A stretch of 34,099 nucleotides of DNA from an uncultured Opitutaceae bacterium (GCA_903916755.1 CAIWXW010000110.1:1-34099); one strand, 5' to 3'; shown: positions 25,378 to 33,401, numbered from the stretch's first letter. Notes: generated by a model not told the origin, from the letters alone. Made by a program: numbers and translations.

Positions 25378-26400
25378 GTGTTCACCCTTGCGCAACTGGC
25401 CGCGGCGATCGGCGGCGAAGTGGTGGGGGACGGCTCGCTGGTGATCACCGGGGCCGCCGCCGCGGCCGCGGCGCGGCCCGGCGACCTCACGTTTGCGGAG
25501 AGCCCGGCCTATCTGGCGGCGGCGGAGCAGGGCCAGGCCAGCGCCATCATCGTGCCGCTGGATTGCACCTCGGCGGCGAAGGCGGTCCTGCGGGTCAAAA
25601 ATCCGCGGATCGCCATTGCCCGGATCCTGGAGCTGCTTTTTCCCGCGGCGACTCACGCCCCGGGCGTCCATCCCAGCGCGGCGGTCGATCCCACGGCCGT
25701 GATCGATCCGTCCGCCCACGTGGGTCCGCACTGCGTCCTCGGTCCGGGCGTGCGCCTTGGCGCGCGCGCGGCGCTGTTGGGCGGCAACCACCTCGGCCGC
25801 GGCTGCGAGGTGGGCGACGACACGGTCCTGCACCCGCACGTCGTGCTTTACGAGCGGACGCAGGTCGGCCGGCGCGTGGCCATCCATGCGGGCACGGTGA
25901 TCGGCGGGGATGGCTACGGCTATGTGCTGGATGCGGGCCGCCACCGGAAGATGCCCCAGATCGGAAACGTGATCGTGCAGGATGACGTCGAGATCGGCTG
26001 CAACACGGCGATCGACCGTGGCGCCCTCGCCTCGACCATCATCGGCGAGGGCACCAAGATCGACAACCTCGTGCACATCGCGCACAATGTGGTGATGGGG
26101 AGGCACTGCCTCATCATGGGCCAGGCGGGCTTCGCCGGCAGCACCACTCTGGAGGATTACGTGGTCGTCGCGTCGCAGTCGGGCATCGCCGGCCACCTCA
26201 CGCTGGGGGCGCGATCTACCGTCGGGGCCAAGTCCGGCGTGATGCGGGACATTCCCGCGGGCGCCACCGTGCTCGGCTATCCGGCCGCGCCCGACCGCGA
26301 GACCAAGCGGCAGTGGGTGGCCACGATGCAGCTGCCGGAACTGGTCCGCCGCGTGCGGGCGCTGGAGCGATCGGCGCCGGCCGAGGTTCCGCCCGCCTAG
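25378..26400 (+). CDS. lpxD: UDP-3-O-(3-hydroxyacyl)glucosamine N-acyltransferase
   Basis: A 340-residue left-handed beta-helix acyltransferase of lipid A synthesis. It moves a hydroxyacyl chain from ACP to UDP-3-O-acyl-glucosamine. The N-terminal uridine-binding domain (FTLAQLAAAIGGEVVGDG, later GDLTFAESP) is followed by hexapeptide repeats from about residue 100. The catalytic His is His236 in VHIAHNVVMG, and the family's GGDGYGYV and IDRGA motifs are present. The start is a GTG at 25378, chosen from homology. It shows that the organism has a lipid A-type outer membrane. Its stop overlaps the convergent mpl stop (CTAG at 26397-26400). Confidence 0.96.
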   Translation: MFTLAQLAAAIGGEVVGDGSLVITGAAAAAAARPGDLTFAESPAYLAAAEQGQASAIIVPLDCTSAAKAVLRVKNPRIAIARILELLFPAATHAPGVHPSAAVDPTAVIDPSAHVGPHCVLGPGVRLGARAALLGGNHLGRGCEVGDDTVLHPHVVLYERTQVGRRVAIHAGTVIGGDGYGYVLDAGRHRKMPQIGNVIVQDDVEIGCNTAIDRGALASTIIGEGTKIDNLVHIAHNVVMGRHCLIMGQAGFAGSTTLEDYVVVASQSGIAGHLTLGARSTVGAKSGVMRDIPAGATVLGYPAAPDRETKRQWVATMQLPELVRRVRALERSAPAEVPPA

Positions 26401-27818
26401 GCTTTCGCCGCCGCGGCGTAGCGCGGGATGATCCCGTCGAAACTGCCGTTGCTGAAGAAAACGACGACCCGGGACTGCGGGCCGGCGGGCAGCGTGTCGG
26501 CGGTCAGCCGCGCCAGCAGGGCGCCGTTGTCGGGGAAGGCACGGGCTTTCCGTCCCCGCCCGGCGAGATGGGCCACGACCGCGGCGGGATCGAAGCGGGC
26601 GTTCTCGGCCAGCTTCTCCGGGCGATTGACCGGCCCCAGGTAGATTTCGTCGGCCTCCCCGAGCGCGTCGCGGAACTCGTCCTGGAGCGTCTTGACGCGG
26701 GCGGTGTTGCTGCGCGGCTCGAAGACGGCGGTGAGGGTCGCGCCCGGAAAGCGGGCGCGGAAGGAGCGGAGGGTTTCCGCCAGCGCCGTCGGATGATGCC
26801 CGAAGTCCTCGATGATCGTGAGCGTGCGATGGGTGGCGATCGCCTCCTGCCGCCGGCGGACCCCGCGGAACCGCGCGAGGGCGTCGAGGGGGAGGATGGT
26901 CGGATTCCCGGGATCGAGCGCCAGTCCGGCGCCGGTGGCGGCCATCGCGGCATTGCGCGCATTGTACAGGCCGGGCACGGACCAGCGCACGCGGCCCCAG
27001 GGGGCGCCGCGCCAGGTGAGCGCGAATTCGGCGCCGGCGGCCGTTTCGGCGAAGCCGGTGATCCGGACATCGTTCTCCGCGCCGAGACCGACCCGCACGA
27101 CCTGGGTCCAGGGCATCGGCCCGAGAGCCGCGAGATTGGCGTCGTCGCCGTTCAGGACCACGCGGCCGCCGCGCGGCACCAGCCGGACGAAATGGCTGAA
27201 GGTCCGCTGCACATCGGCCAGGTCGCGGAAGATGTCGGCGTGATCGAACTCGAGGTTGTTCAGGACGGCGATCCGGGGCGCGTAATGGATGAACTTGCTC
27301 CGCTTGTCGAAGAACGCGCTGTCGTACTCGTCGCCCTCGATCACGAAGGGATCCCCGGGCGCCCCGAGGTGGGTGCCGACGGGCGGATCCTGGGGGACGC
27401 CGCCGATCAGGAAACCGGGGTCGCGGCCGTTCTCCCGCAGGAGAAACGCCGCCAGGGAGGTCGTGGTGGTCTTCCCGTGCGTGCCCGCGATGACGAGGTT
27501 CGTCCGGTGCCGGAGCACCAGGTCGTGGAGCATGGCCGGCAGCGAGGTGAAAGGAAGGGCCCGGGTCTCCAGAAGCCACTCGATCTCGGGGTTGCCGCGG
27601 GACTGCGCGTTGCCGACCACGACCAGGTCGGGTTTCAGGCGCGCGAGGCGCGCGGCGTCATAGCCTGGCTCAATCGTCACCCCGGCTTCGGCCAGGACGG
27701 TGCTCATGGGCGGATAGATGTCGGTGTCGCTGCCGGAGACGGCGTGGCCCGCCGCGCGCGCGAGGAGCGCGGCATTGCCCATGGCCGTCCCGCAGACGCC
27801 CATGAAATAGACCCTCAT
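26397..27818 (-). CDS. mpl: UDP-N-acetylmuramate:L-Ala-gamma-D-Glu-meso-DAP ligase (Mpl)
   Basis: A 473-residue Mur-ligase family enzyme that recycles peptidoglycan by attaching the recovered tripeptide to UDP-MurNAc. The N-terminus VYFMGVCGTAMGNAALL is the Mpl version of the MurC start. The ATP loop is GTHGKTTTTS, followed by VIEGDEYDSAFFDKRSKF and LEFDHADIF, both characteristic of Mpl over MurC. The C-terminal domain has DFGHHPTA and FEPRSNT. The ATG at 27818 is chosen from homology. The frame is open to 27950, but that addition is unlike the family. It converges with lpxD, and 164 bp separate its start from the next plus-strand gene. Confidence 0.95.
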   Translation of the reverse strand: MRVYFMGVCGTAMGNAALLARAAGHAVSGSDTDIYPPMSTVLAEAGVTIEPGYDAARLARLKPDLVVVGNAQSRGNPEIEWLLETRALPFTSLPAMLHDLVLRHRTNLVIAGTHGKTTTTSLAAFLLRENGRDPGFLIGGVPQDPPVGTHLGAPGDPFVIEGDEYDSAFFDKRSKFIHYAPRIAVLNNLEFDHADIFRDLADVQRTFSHFVRLVPRGGRVVLNGDDANLAALGPMPWTQVVRVGLGAENDVRITGFAETAAGAEFALTWRGAPWGRVRWSVPGLYNARNAAMAATGAGLALDPGNPTILPLDALARFRGVRRRQEAIATHRTLTIIEDFGHHPTALAETLRSFRARFPGATLTAVFEPRSNTARVKTLQDEFRDALGEADEIYLGPVNRPEKLAENARFDPAAVVAHLAGRGRKARAFPDNGALLARLTADTLPAGPQSRVVVFFSNGSFDGIIPRYAAAAKA

Positions 27819-27982
27819 GCGGCGTAGCCTGCCTGACTCGCCGCCCAGCGGGAAGCGCCTTTTGTGCGTTCGCCTCCGCCCGACGGCGGTGGCGCCTGGG
27901 GGACCGGTGCAGGCCCACCTCCCGCCACCCGTCATCGGGCCTTTCCCCATGGGCCGCGCCGGTTGCTAGGATGAGGAACGCC

Positions 27983-28075
27983 ATGCTGTTTGCCGTGACC
28001 AAGGTCGAGCGCCGGATCCTGGCCGTGCTGGCGCTGCTGATCGCCCTGGGGCTCCTCGGCCGGGTCGTGCTTTAG
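27983..28075 (+). CDS. 30-residue single-helix membrane peptide
   Basis: A short frame from ATG 27983 (alternative ATG at 27971) to TAG 28075. The product has a charged start (VTKVERR) followed by an uninterrupted hydrophobic helix ILAVLALLIALGLLGRVVL, the shape of a one-pass membrane peptide with its N-terminus inside. An AGGA at 27974-27977 sits five bases before ATG 27983, a rare purine-rich leader in this window that favours this start. The opening resembles short T-x-x-E-R-plus-hydrophobic-helix proteins of Opitutales as I recall them, without a search. It stands 140 bp upstream of the ECF sigma gene. Function is unknown. Confidence 0.5.
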   Translation: MLFAVTKVERRILAVLALLIALGLLGRVVL

Positions 28076-28215
28076 TTTTGCCCTTCCCTGCATCCCCTTC
28101 CTAACTCCAGACGTAGCATGAGGAAATGCCCTTCGCTTCATCCTGTGCGCCCGCCGGGCTCGCTTGGGCGGTCTTTCCGGCCGCCGGCGGGAGCCGTCGC
28201 CCGTCGGCGAATGGC

Positions 28216-28812
28216 ATGACCGACGCCGAAGCCAGCCGCCAGGCCGAAGAGCGCAGCTCCGAGGATGCGAAGCTGCTGCGGCGCATGGCGGGCGGCGAGC
28301 ACGATGCGATGGCGGCGCTGTACGAGCGCTTCTCGCGGCCCCTGTATGCGACGGCCCTGCACATCCTGAAGGACGGCGCGGAGGCCCAGGACATCGTGCA
28401 TGATGTGTTCATCACCCTGTGGGAGAAGGCGGCGATCTATGCCGCCGAGCGCGGCAGCGCGTTTTCGTGGGCGGTGACCCTTACCCGCAACCGGTCGATC
28501 GACCGGCTGCGCTCGCGCCGCCGCCGGGCCGAGCTGCTGGAGCAGTCCGCGCCCGGTGATCTCGGCTTGCAGGAGGGCAATGCCGGCACCGGGGCCGACG
28601 AGACCGCCACGGCCGCCGACCAAGCCCGCGTCGTCCGCGCGGCCGTGGCGACCCTGCCGCCGGACCAGAAGGACGCCCTCGAGCTCGCTTTTTTCAGTGG
28701 GCTGACCCAGCAGGAAATCGCCGAACGGCTCCGCGAGCCGCTGGGCACGATCAAGGCCCGGATTCGCCGCGGCCTCGGCAAACTCCGCGACACGCTCGCG
28801 CCCCGGCTATGA
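28216..28812 (+). CDS. ECF-type RNA polymerase sigma factor
   Basis: A 198-residue extracytoplasmic-function sigma factor. Region 2 runs through LYERFSRPLYATALHIL, the AQDIVHDVFITLWEK segment and FSWAVTLTRNRSIDRLRSR, which contact the -10 element. After an Ala/Gly-rich linker, region 4 has LPPDQKDALELAFFSGLTQQEIAERL and the recognition helix GTIKARIRRGL. The ATG at 28216 (TDAEASRQ) is preferred. An in-frame ATG at 28126 would add 30 residues unlike sigma factors. The stop overlaps the anti-sigma gene at ATGA, the classical arrangement for a sigma factor held by its membrane partner. The signal sensed is unknown. Confidence 0.92.
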   Translation: MTDAEASRQAEERSSEDAKLLRRMAGGEHDAMAALYERFSRPLYATALHILKDGAEAQDIVHDVFITLWEKAAIYAAERGSAFSWAVTLTRNRSIDRLRSRRRRAELLEQSAPGDLGLQEGNAGTGADETATAADQARVVRAAVATLPPDQKDALELAFFSGLTQQEIAERLREPLGTIKARIRRGLGKLRDTLAPRL

Positions 28813-29789
28813 TGGACGAGCACCAGGCAGAACTCGCCGCGCTCTTCGCCCTCGATCTGCTCGAGGGCGCGGAAAAGACCGCCTTCGAGGCCTCGCTCGC
28901 GGAGAACGCCGAGCTGCGCCGCCACGTCGATGGCCTGCGGGCCGCGGCGGCGGAGATCGCCCACCTGGCCCCCCCGGCCGAGCCCCCGGCCGAGCTCAAG
29001 GCCCGCGTGCTCACCTCGGTGTCCGGCCGCCCGATCGCCCGGCCCGCGCCGGCCCCCCTGCCCCCCCTCATTCCCTTCGGCAGCCTGATTCCCTGGGCGG
29101 TGGCCGCCTGCCTCGCGATCGCGGCCCTCTGGGCCGGCCGGCAGTCGCTCAATCTGCGCTCGGAAAACGAGGCGATGCGCGATCAGCAGCACCTGGCCCA
29201 GGTCGACCTGACGCTCCTGCGCACGCGGATGGAGGCCGAGCGCCTCGTCCGCCAGCGGCAGTATGACGACGCGCAGCAGCAGCTGGCCGAGGCCGGCCGG
29301 CAGACCCATGAATCCCGCGCGGAACTCGCCCGCCTCCAGGGCGAGGTGGCCCAGGCCCGCCAGGAGCTCGCGCTGGCCGTCCAGCAGGCCGAGGCGGCGG
29401 GCCGGCAGGTCGCCGCCCTCACCGTCAAGCTTAAGCAGGAGGGCGACCTCGCGCAGTACAAGATCGCCACCCTCGCCTCGATGCTCGGCAACTCGCCCAA
29501 GGCCATCGCGGTCGCGGTGTGGAATCCCATGGAGCAGGAGGGCATGCTCAAGGTCTCGCAGTTGGCGATGCCCGCCTCCGACAAGGACTACCAGCTCTGG
29601 CTGATCGACCCGCAGTACAAGTCGCCCGTCAGCGCCGGCATCTTCGCCATGGATCCGGCGACCGGCGAGGCCCACGTCAAGTTCAAGACGGACAAGGCCA
29701 TCGACACCATCGCCAAGTTCGCCATCTCGCTGGAAGCCAAGGGGGGAATGCCGGAGCCGCACGGCCCGATCGTGATGCTGAGCCAATAG
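28809..29789 (+). CDS. RskA-type membrane anti-sigma factor
   Basis: A 326-residue anti-sigma factor. The cytoplasmic N-terminal part (residues 1-75; ALFALDLLEGAEKTAFEASL) is of the RskA sigma-binding type. One membrane helix lies at about 93-109 (LIPWAVAACLAIAALWA). The C-terminal RskA domain is at about 225-326 (AVWNPMEQEGMLKVSQLAMP, DKDYQLWLIDP). Between helix and domain is a long periplasmic coiled coil, about 115-215, rich in Gln/Glu/Ala/Arg heptads (LRTRMEAERLVRQRQYDDAQ). This is longer than in the simple RskA layout and could act as a stalk for signal sensing or dimerisation. It is coupled to the ECF sigma gene by a 4-bp overlap. Confidence 0.9.
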   Translation: MMDEHQAELAALFALDLLEGAEKTAFEASLAENAELRRHVDGLRAAAAEIAHLAPPAEPPAELKARVLTSVSGRPIARPAPAPLPPLIPFGSLIPWAVAACLAIAALWAGRQSLNLRSENEAMRDQQHLAQVDLTLLRTRMEAERLVRQRQYDDAQQQLAEAGRQTHESRAELARLQGEVAQARQELALAVQQAEAAGRQVAALTVKLKQEGDLAQYKIATLASMLGNSPKAIAVAVWNPMEQEGMLKVSQLAMPASDKDYQLWLIDPQYKSPVSAGIFAMDPATGEAHVKFKTDKAIDTIAKFAISLEAKGGMPEPHGPIVMLSQ

Positions 29790-29818
29790 GGCCGGCCCAC
29801 TTCTCACTTGTCACCCAC

Positions 29819-29848
29819 CCATACGCCGCAAGACTTTGCGGCGTATGG
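29819..29848. promoter_or_regulatory. Perfect 13-bp hairpin covering the fabV start codon
   Basis: Bases 29819-29831 are the exact reverse complement of 29836-29848, with a 4-base GACT loop between them. The 3' arm contains the fabV ATG at 29845-29847. In RNA this would fold into a stable hairpin sequestering the start. In DNA it is a 30-bp palindrome suitable for a dimeric repressor. No T-run follows, so it is a poor intrinsic terminator for the sigma/anti-sigma operon that ends at 29789. Confidence 0.7.
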
Positions 29849-31029
29849 TAATAAAACCCAAGGTCCGCGGCTTTGTCTGCGTCACCTCCCACCCCGCCGG
29901 CTGCGCCGCGCACGTCCAGGAATGGATTGACCACGTCAAATCCAAGGGACCGGTCAAGCCGGGGCCGAGGAAGGTCCTGGTGATCGGGTCCTCGACCGGA
30001 TACGGCCTCGCCTCGCGGGTCGCGGCCGCCTTCGGCTCGGGCGCCGACACGCTCGGGGTGTTCTTCGAGCGCCCCTCCGAAGAGGGGCGTCCGGCCACCC
30101 CCGGCTGGTACAACACGATCGCCTTCACCGAGAAGGCCCGCGCGGCCGGCCTGCACGCCGGCAACATCAATGGCGACGCCTATTCCGCGGAGATCAAGCG
30201 CCAGACCCTCGAGCACCTGAAGGCCCACATGGGCCCGGTGGACCTGGTCATCTATTCCCTGGCCTCGCCCCGCCGGGTGCACCCGCAGACGGGCGCGATC
30301 CACAAGTCCGTGCTCAAGCCGGTCGGCGCCCCCTACACGAACAAGACGGTCGACACCGACAAGGGCCTGGTCACCGACATCACAATCGAGCCCGCCACCC
30401 CCCAGGAGATCGCCGACACGATCACCGTGATGGGCGGCGAGGACTGGGAATTGTGGATGGAGGCCCTGGCCCAGGCCGGCCTTTTGGCCCCCGGGGCCAA
30501 GTCGGTCGCCTATTCCTATATCGGACCCGATGTCACCTGGCCCATCTACAAGAACGGCACGATCGGCCTGGCGAAGAACGATCTCGAGCGCGCCGCCAAG
30601 GCGATCGATGCCCGCCTCCGGCCCGGCGGCGGCGGCGCCTTCATTTCGGTCAACAAGGCGCTGGTGACCCAGGCCAGCTCGGCCATCCCGGTCGTCCCCC
30701 TGTACATTTCGATCCTCTACAAGGTAATGAAGGCCGCCGGCCTGCACGAAGGCTGCGCCGAACAGATGCAGCGGCTCTTCGCCGACGAGCTCTACGGCCC
30801 GCAGGGGCCGCGCTTCGACGAGGCCGGCCGCGTGCGGCTGGACGACCGCGAGATGCGCCCGGAGGTCCAGGCCGCCGTCCGCGAGATCTGGCCGCAGGTC
30901 ACGACCGAGAACCTCGCCGCGACCACCGACATCGCCGGCTACCGCAGCGAATTTCTGAAGCTCTTCGGCTTCGGGCTGGCGGGCGTGGACTACGCCGCCG
31001 ACGTCGAGCCCCATCTCCCCATGCTGTGA
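29845..31029 (+). CDS. fabV: Trans-2-enoyl-ACP/CoA reductase FabV
   Basis: A 394-residue NADH-dependent enoyl reductase of the FabV/TER type, which does the last reduction of each fatty-acid elongation round. The start VIKPKVRGFVCVTSHPAGC is the family N-terminus. The Rossmann motif is VIGSSTGYGLASR near 49-61, and the Y-x8-K catalytic pair is YSYIGPDVTWPIYKNGTIG near 230. Length agrees with characterised FabV (about 397). FabV enzymes are less sensitive to triclosan than FabI, as known for the family. The ATG at 29845 lies inside a perfect hairpin and has no Shine-Dalgarno sequence, so initiation may be controlled. A TTG at 29836 in the same frame is the only close alternative. It converges with a secreted-protein gene. 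Confidence 0.95.
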   Translation: MVIKPKVRGFVCVTSHPAGCAAHVQEWIDHVKSKGPVKPGPRKVLVIGSSTGYGLASRVAAAFGSGADTLGVFFERPSEEGRPATPGWYNTIAFTEKARAAGLHAGNINGDAYSAEIKRQTLEHLKAHMGPVDLVIYSLASPRRVHPQTGAIHKSVLKPVGAPYTNKTVDTDKGLVTDITIEPATPQEIADTITVMGGEDWELWMEALAQAGLLAPGAKSVAYSYIGPDVTWPIYKNGTIGLAKNDLERAAKAIDARLRPGGGGAFISVNKALVTQASSAIPVVPLYISILYKVMKAAGLHEGCAEQMQRLFADELYGPQGPRFDEAGRVRLDDREMRPEVQAAVREIWPQVTTENLAATTDIAGYRSEFLKLFGFGLAGVDYAADVEPHLPML

Positions 31030-31050
31030 GCCCGGCGGTTCGCCGCGGGC

Positions 31051-31608
31051 TTAGTTGGTGGCGATCTTCACCCGCAGGGCCGACAGGGCCCGCAGGTGGC
31101 CGCTGCGCCGGGCGGTGTAGGCGGCGGGCTGGCCGGTCGGGACACGCTCGATGTAGGCGTAGTCCTTCACCCCGCGGGCGCCGCGCTCGATCAGGAACTT
31201 GCAGAGGTTGATCTCAGTCACGGCCGGATCGCCGGTCGAGAGCCAGACTTCCAGGAGAATCGTGTCCGCCCGCCCGTCGGGTTCGCTGTCCTTGACCGTC
31301 ACCATCGGCTGGGCCAGCCGCGGGACGATCGGATCCAGCCAGTCGCTCACCACGTTTCGGACCCGGCCGGATTTCGGCCACTGGCGGACACGGATCAGGG
31401 AGGCTGCGGCGGCCACCGTCGAGCCCTCGGGGACATAGAGGTTCGTGACCACCGCCTCCGCGCCCGTTTGGACCGCGGCGAGCACGTACTTCGTGCCCTC
31501 GAACATGAGGCTGGGTGGGTCCGCCCGCGCGGCGGAGACCAGCAGCGGGCTGAGGGCGACGATGGGCAGCAGCCGGCGGCGGAACGACGTGGCGAAGAGG
31601 GAAAGCAT
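31051..31608 (-). CDS. Secreted protein of unknown function
   Basis: A 185-residue protein that I do not recognise. It has a signal peptide (basic FRRRLL, hydrophobic PIVALSPLLVSAARA, cleavage likely after about residue 32). The mature part of about 150 residues has beta-rich stretches such as LMFEGTKYVLAAVQ, EAVVTNLYVPEG, TILLEVWLSTG and YAYIERVPTG. It contains a single Cys (NLCKF), has no membrane segment and shows no catalytic motif. The ATG at 31608 gives the signal peptide, although the frame is open to 31722. It is the last gene of the leuD-exbB-exbD-SDR-strand run, 76 bp after the SDR start side, and converges with fabV (21 bp between stops). Confidence 0.68.
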   Translation of the reverse strand: MLSLFATSFRRRLLPIVALSPLLVSAARADPPSLMFEGTKYVLAAVQTGAEAVVTNLYVPEGSTVAAAASLIRVRQWPKSGRVRNVVSDWLDPIVPRLAQPMVTVKDSEPDGRADTILLEVWLSTGDPAVTEINLCKFLIERGARGVKDYAYIERVPTGQPAAYTARRSGHLRALSALRVKIATN

Positions 31609-31684
31609 GGACGATTGGACGGTAGGGCCTGGGGCTGGCGGCACAACTGCCGATTCCGCGCCGCCGCCTCCGGCAGCGTCACCC

Positions 31685-32371
31685 CTAGGCCTCAAACCCG
31701 GCCACGCTGGCCGAGCGCCCATTGTCCTTCGGTCCTAGCTGGAGGAGGTAGGGCGCCGCCTGCTCCGCCCACTTGACCGCCTTGGGATAGGCGGCCGCGC
31801 CGTCCGACCAGCACTGCCGCAGCATGTCGGTGTCGATGGCCCCGGGATTGAGGGGGACGGCCGCCATCCCGGCCGGCAGCTCCTCCGCCAGGGCCTTGGT
31901 CAGGCCCTCGATCGCCCACTTGGAGGCGCAGTAGGGGGCCACCTCGGGCGAAACGCTCCGGCCCCAGCCGGAGCTGAGGTTGACGATGACGCCCTTCTTC
32001 CGGGCGACCATGGCGGGAACGAAGTAATGGATCACGTTGGCGACGCCGTTCACGTTGACCGCCATCAGTTGCGCAAACTTCTCCGGGGGCACCTGCCAGA
32101 GGGGTGCCAGCTCGTTGATCACGCCCGCGTTGTTGATCAGGAGGTCCGGCACCCGGTCGGGCCCGAGGATCCGCTCGGCCCAGAGCTTGACCTTGACCGC
32201 CTGCGCGACGTCCACCGCGTCAAAGGTATGCGGCTCGGGATGCTCCATCCGCAGTTCGAAGATCTGCGGCCCGTTCCGGCCGCAGCCGGCCACAGTGTGG
32301 CCATGGGACATGTACCACTCGGCCAGCGCGCGGCCCAGGCCCCGCGTGACGCCGGTGATGACGATGAACAT
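31685..32371 (-). CDS. Short-chain dehydrogenase/reductase
   Basis: A 228-residue classical SDR oxidoreductase. The NAD(P)-binding TGVTRGLGRAL (TGxxxGxG) is near residues 6-16, LLINNAGV near 77-84, the catalytic Ser in VNLSSGWGRS near 132, and the Tyr/Lys pair in PYCASK. The motif LNPGAIDTDM after the active site is also typical. The CGRNG following the second strand suggests NADP preference, as in many family members, but this is not certain. Substrate is unknown. It starts 7 nt after the exbD stop on the same strand and so is probably cotranscribed with exbB-exbD, an odd partnership with no obvious shared function. Confidence 0.9.
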   Translation of the reverse strand: MFIVITGVTRGLGRALAEWYMSHGHTVAGCGRNGPQIFELRMEHPEPHTFDAVDVAQAVKVKLWAERILGPDRVPDLLINNAGVINELAPLWQVPPEKFAQLMAVNVNGVANVIHYFVPAMVARKKGVIVNLSSGWGRSVSPEVAPYCASKWAIEGLTKALAEELPAGMAAVPLNPGAIDTDMLRQCWSDGAAAYPKAVKWAEQAAPYLLQLGPKDNGRSASVAGFEA

Positions 32372-32378
32372 GGGCCGG

Positions 32379-32780
32379 CTAGCGGGTCTGCAGGCTGAAC
32401 TTGGTCAGGCCCGTCTTCTGGCAGGCGTCCATGACGAAGGCCAGTTTCTTGAGCTGGGTGACCTCGTCGGCCTTGATCAGCACGGGGATGTCCTTGTCGA
32501 CATCATGCACCTGCTGCAGGAGACCCATCAGCTCGTCGTCGCTGACCCGCTTGTCGTTGAAGGCCAGGCTGCCGTCCTTGTCGATCGCGATCGTGACCGT
32601 GCCCTTGAACTCGTTCTTGCCCGCGGTGTCGACCTTCGGGAGCGTGATGTTGAGCGTCGTCGCCGACTTGAACTGCATCGTCACGAAGGAGAAGAAGATC
32701 AGCATCACGAGCACGTCGATCAGCGGCACGAGGTTCAGCTCGGGCCGGCGGCGCGGACGGGCCATCAGGGAGCTGCTCAT
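32379..32780 (-). CDS. ExbD/TolR family biopolymer transport protein
   Basis: A 133-residue single-pass inner-membrane protein. After a short cytoplasmic start (RPRRRPELNLVPLIDVL) comes one membrane helix (VLVMLIFFSFVTMQF). The Asp in PLIDVLVML is the conserved proton-conducting residue. The periplasmic part includes ITLPKVDTAG and a C-terminal module (DIPVLIKADEVTQLKKLAFVMDAC). With an ExbB/TolQ partner it turns proton flow into mechanical work on the outer membrane, normally through TonB or TolA, which are not in this window. It starts inside the ExbB gene stop (ATGA), so the two subunits are coupled. Confidence 0.94.
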   Translation of the reverse strand: MSSSLMARPRRRPELNLVPLIDVLVMLIFFSFVTMQFKSATTLNITLPKVDTAGKNEFKGTVTIAIDKDGSLAFNDKRVSDDELMGLLQQVHDVDKDIPVLIKADEVTQLKKLAFVMDACQKTGLTKFSLQTR

Positions 32781-33340
32781 GAGGGATTGCGCCGGAGGAT
32801 CCGCTCAAGCAGCACCTCCAGCTCGGCCGCGTAGTTGTCGACCTTGCGGGAGAGGTAGCCGGCGCCGATGAGCGAGGGAATGGCGATCGAAAGGCCGATG
32901 ACGGTGGCGGACAGCGCCAGCGCGACGCCCTTGGTGAAGAGGACGGGATCGGGCAGTCCGGTGCTCGCATCAATCTGCGAAAACACCTGCAGGAGGCCGG
33001 TGACCGTGCCGGACAGGCCGAGCAGCGGGGCGGCGGCATAGATGACGTCGAGATAGGGAATCCCGCGCTGCATCCGGTTCACCTCCAGTCGCGCGAAGGC
33101 GCGCAGGGCGCCCTCGTCCCTGGGATTCTGCTCCGCGAAGTCGACGATCCGCGCCAGCACCGTGTGCCGGCCGCCGGTGAGCGACGCCTTGCCGGCCACG
33201 ATCGCGTCCACGAGGTCATGCGGCATGACCGCGCCGCGGCGCAGGGCGTAGGCGCGCTCGCAGATGATGAAGACAGCGGCCGCCGAGCACAGGCCCAGGG
33301 GATAAATCAGGAGCCCGGCTCCGGTGAGAACATCGATCAT
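32777..33340 (-). CDS. ExbB/TolQ/MotA-family proton channel protein
   Basis: A 187-residue inner-membrane protein of the MotA/TolQ/ExbB family. The first helix (GAGLLIYPLGLCSAAAVFIICERAYALR) lies near residues 6-33. A cytoplasmic loop follows, then two further helices with PLLGLSGTVTGLLQVF and LALSATVIGLSIAIPSLIGAG that hold the proton path, so it is short but complete. The start is uncertain: the ATG at 33340 gives the family beginning IDVLTGAGLLIYPLGLC, while in-frame ATGs at 33352 and 33370 also exist. A sigma-70-like promoter lies about 60 bp upstream. It overlaps exbD by 4 bp. Confidence 0.9.
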   Translation of the reverse strand: MIDVLTGAGLLIYPLGLCSAAAVFIICERAYALRRGAVMPHDLVDAIVAGKASLTGGRHTVLARIVDFAEQNPRDEGALRAFARLEVNRMQRGIPYLDVIYAAAPLLGLSGTVTGLLQVFSQIDASTGLPDPVLFTKGVALALSATVIGLSIAIPSLIGAGYLSRKVDNYAAELEVLLERILRRNPS

Positions 33341-33401
33341 TCCAAGGACCATAAGATGAAGAGGGTGCAACTGTGACGCGAGAAACCGTCAAAAGGTCCA
33401 T

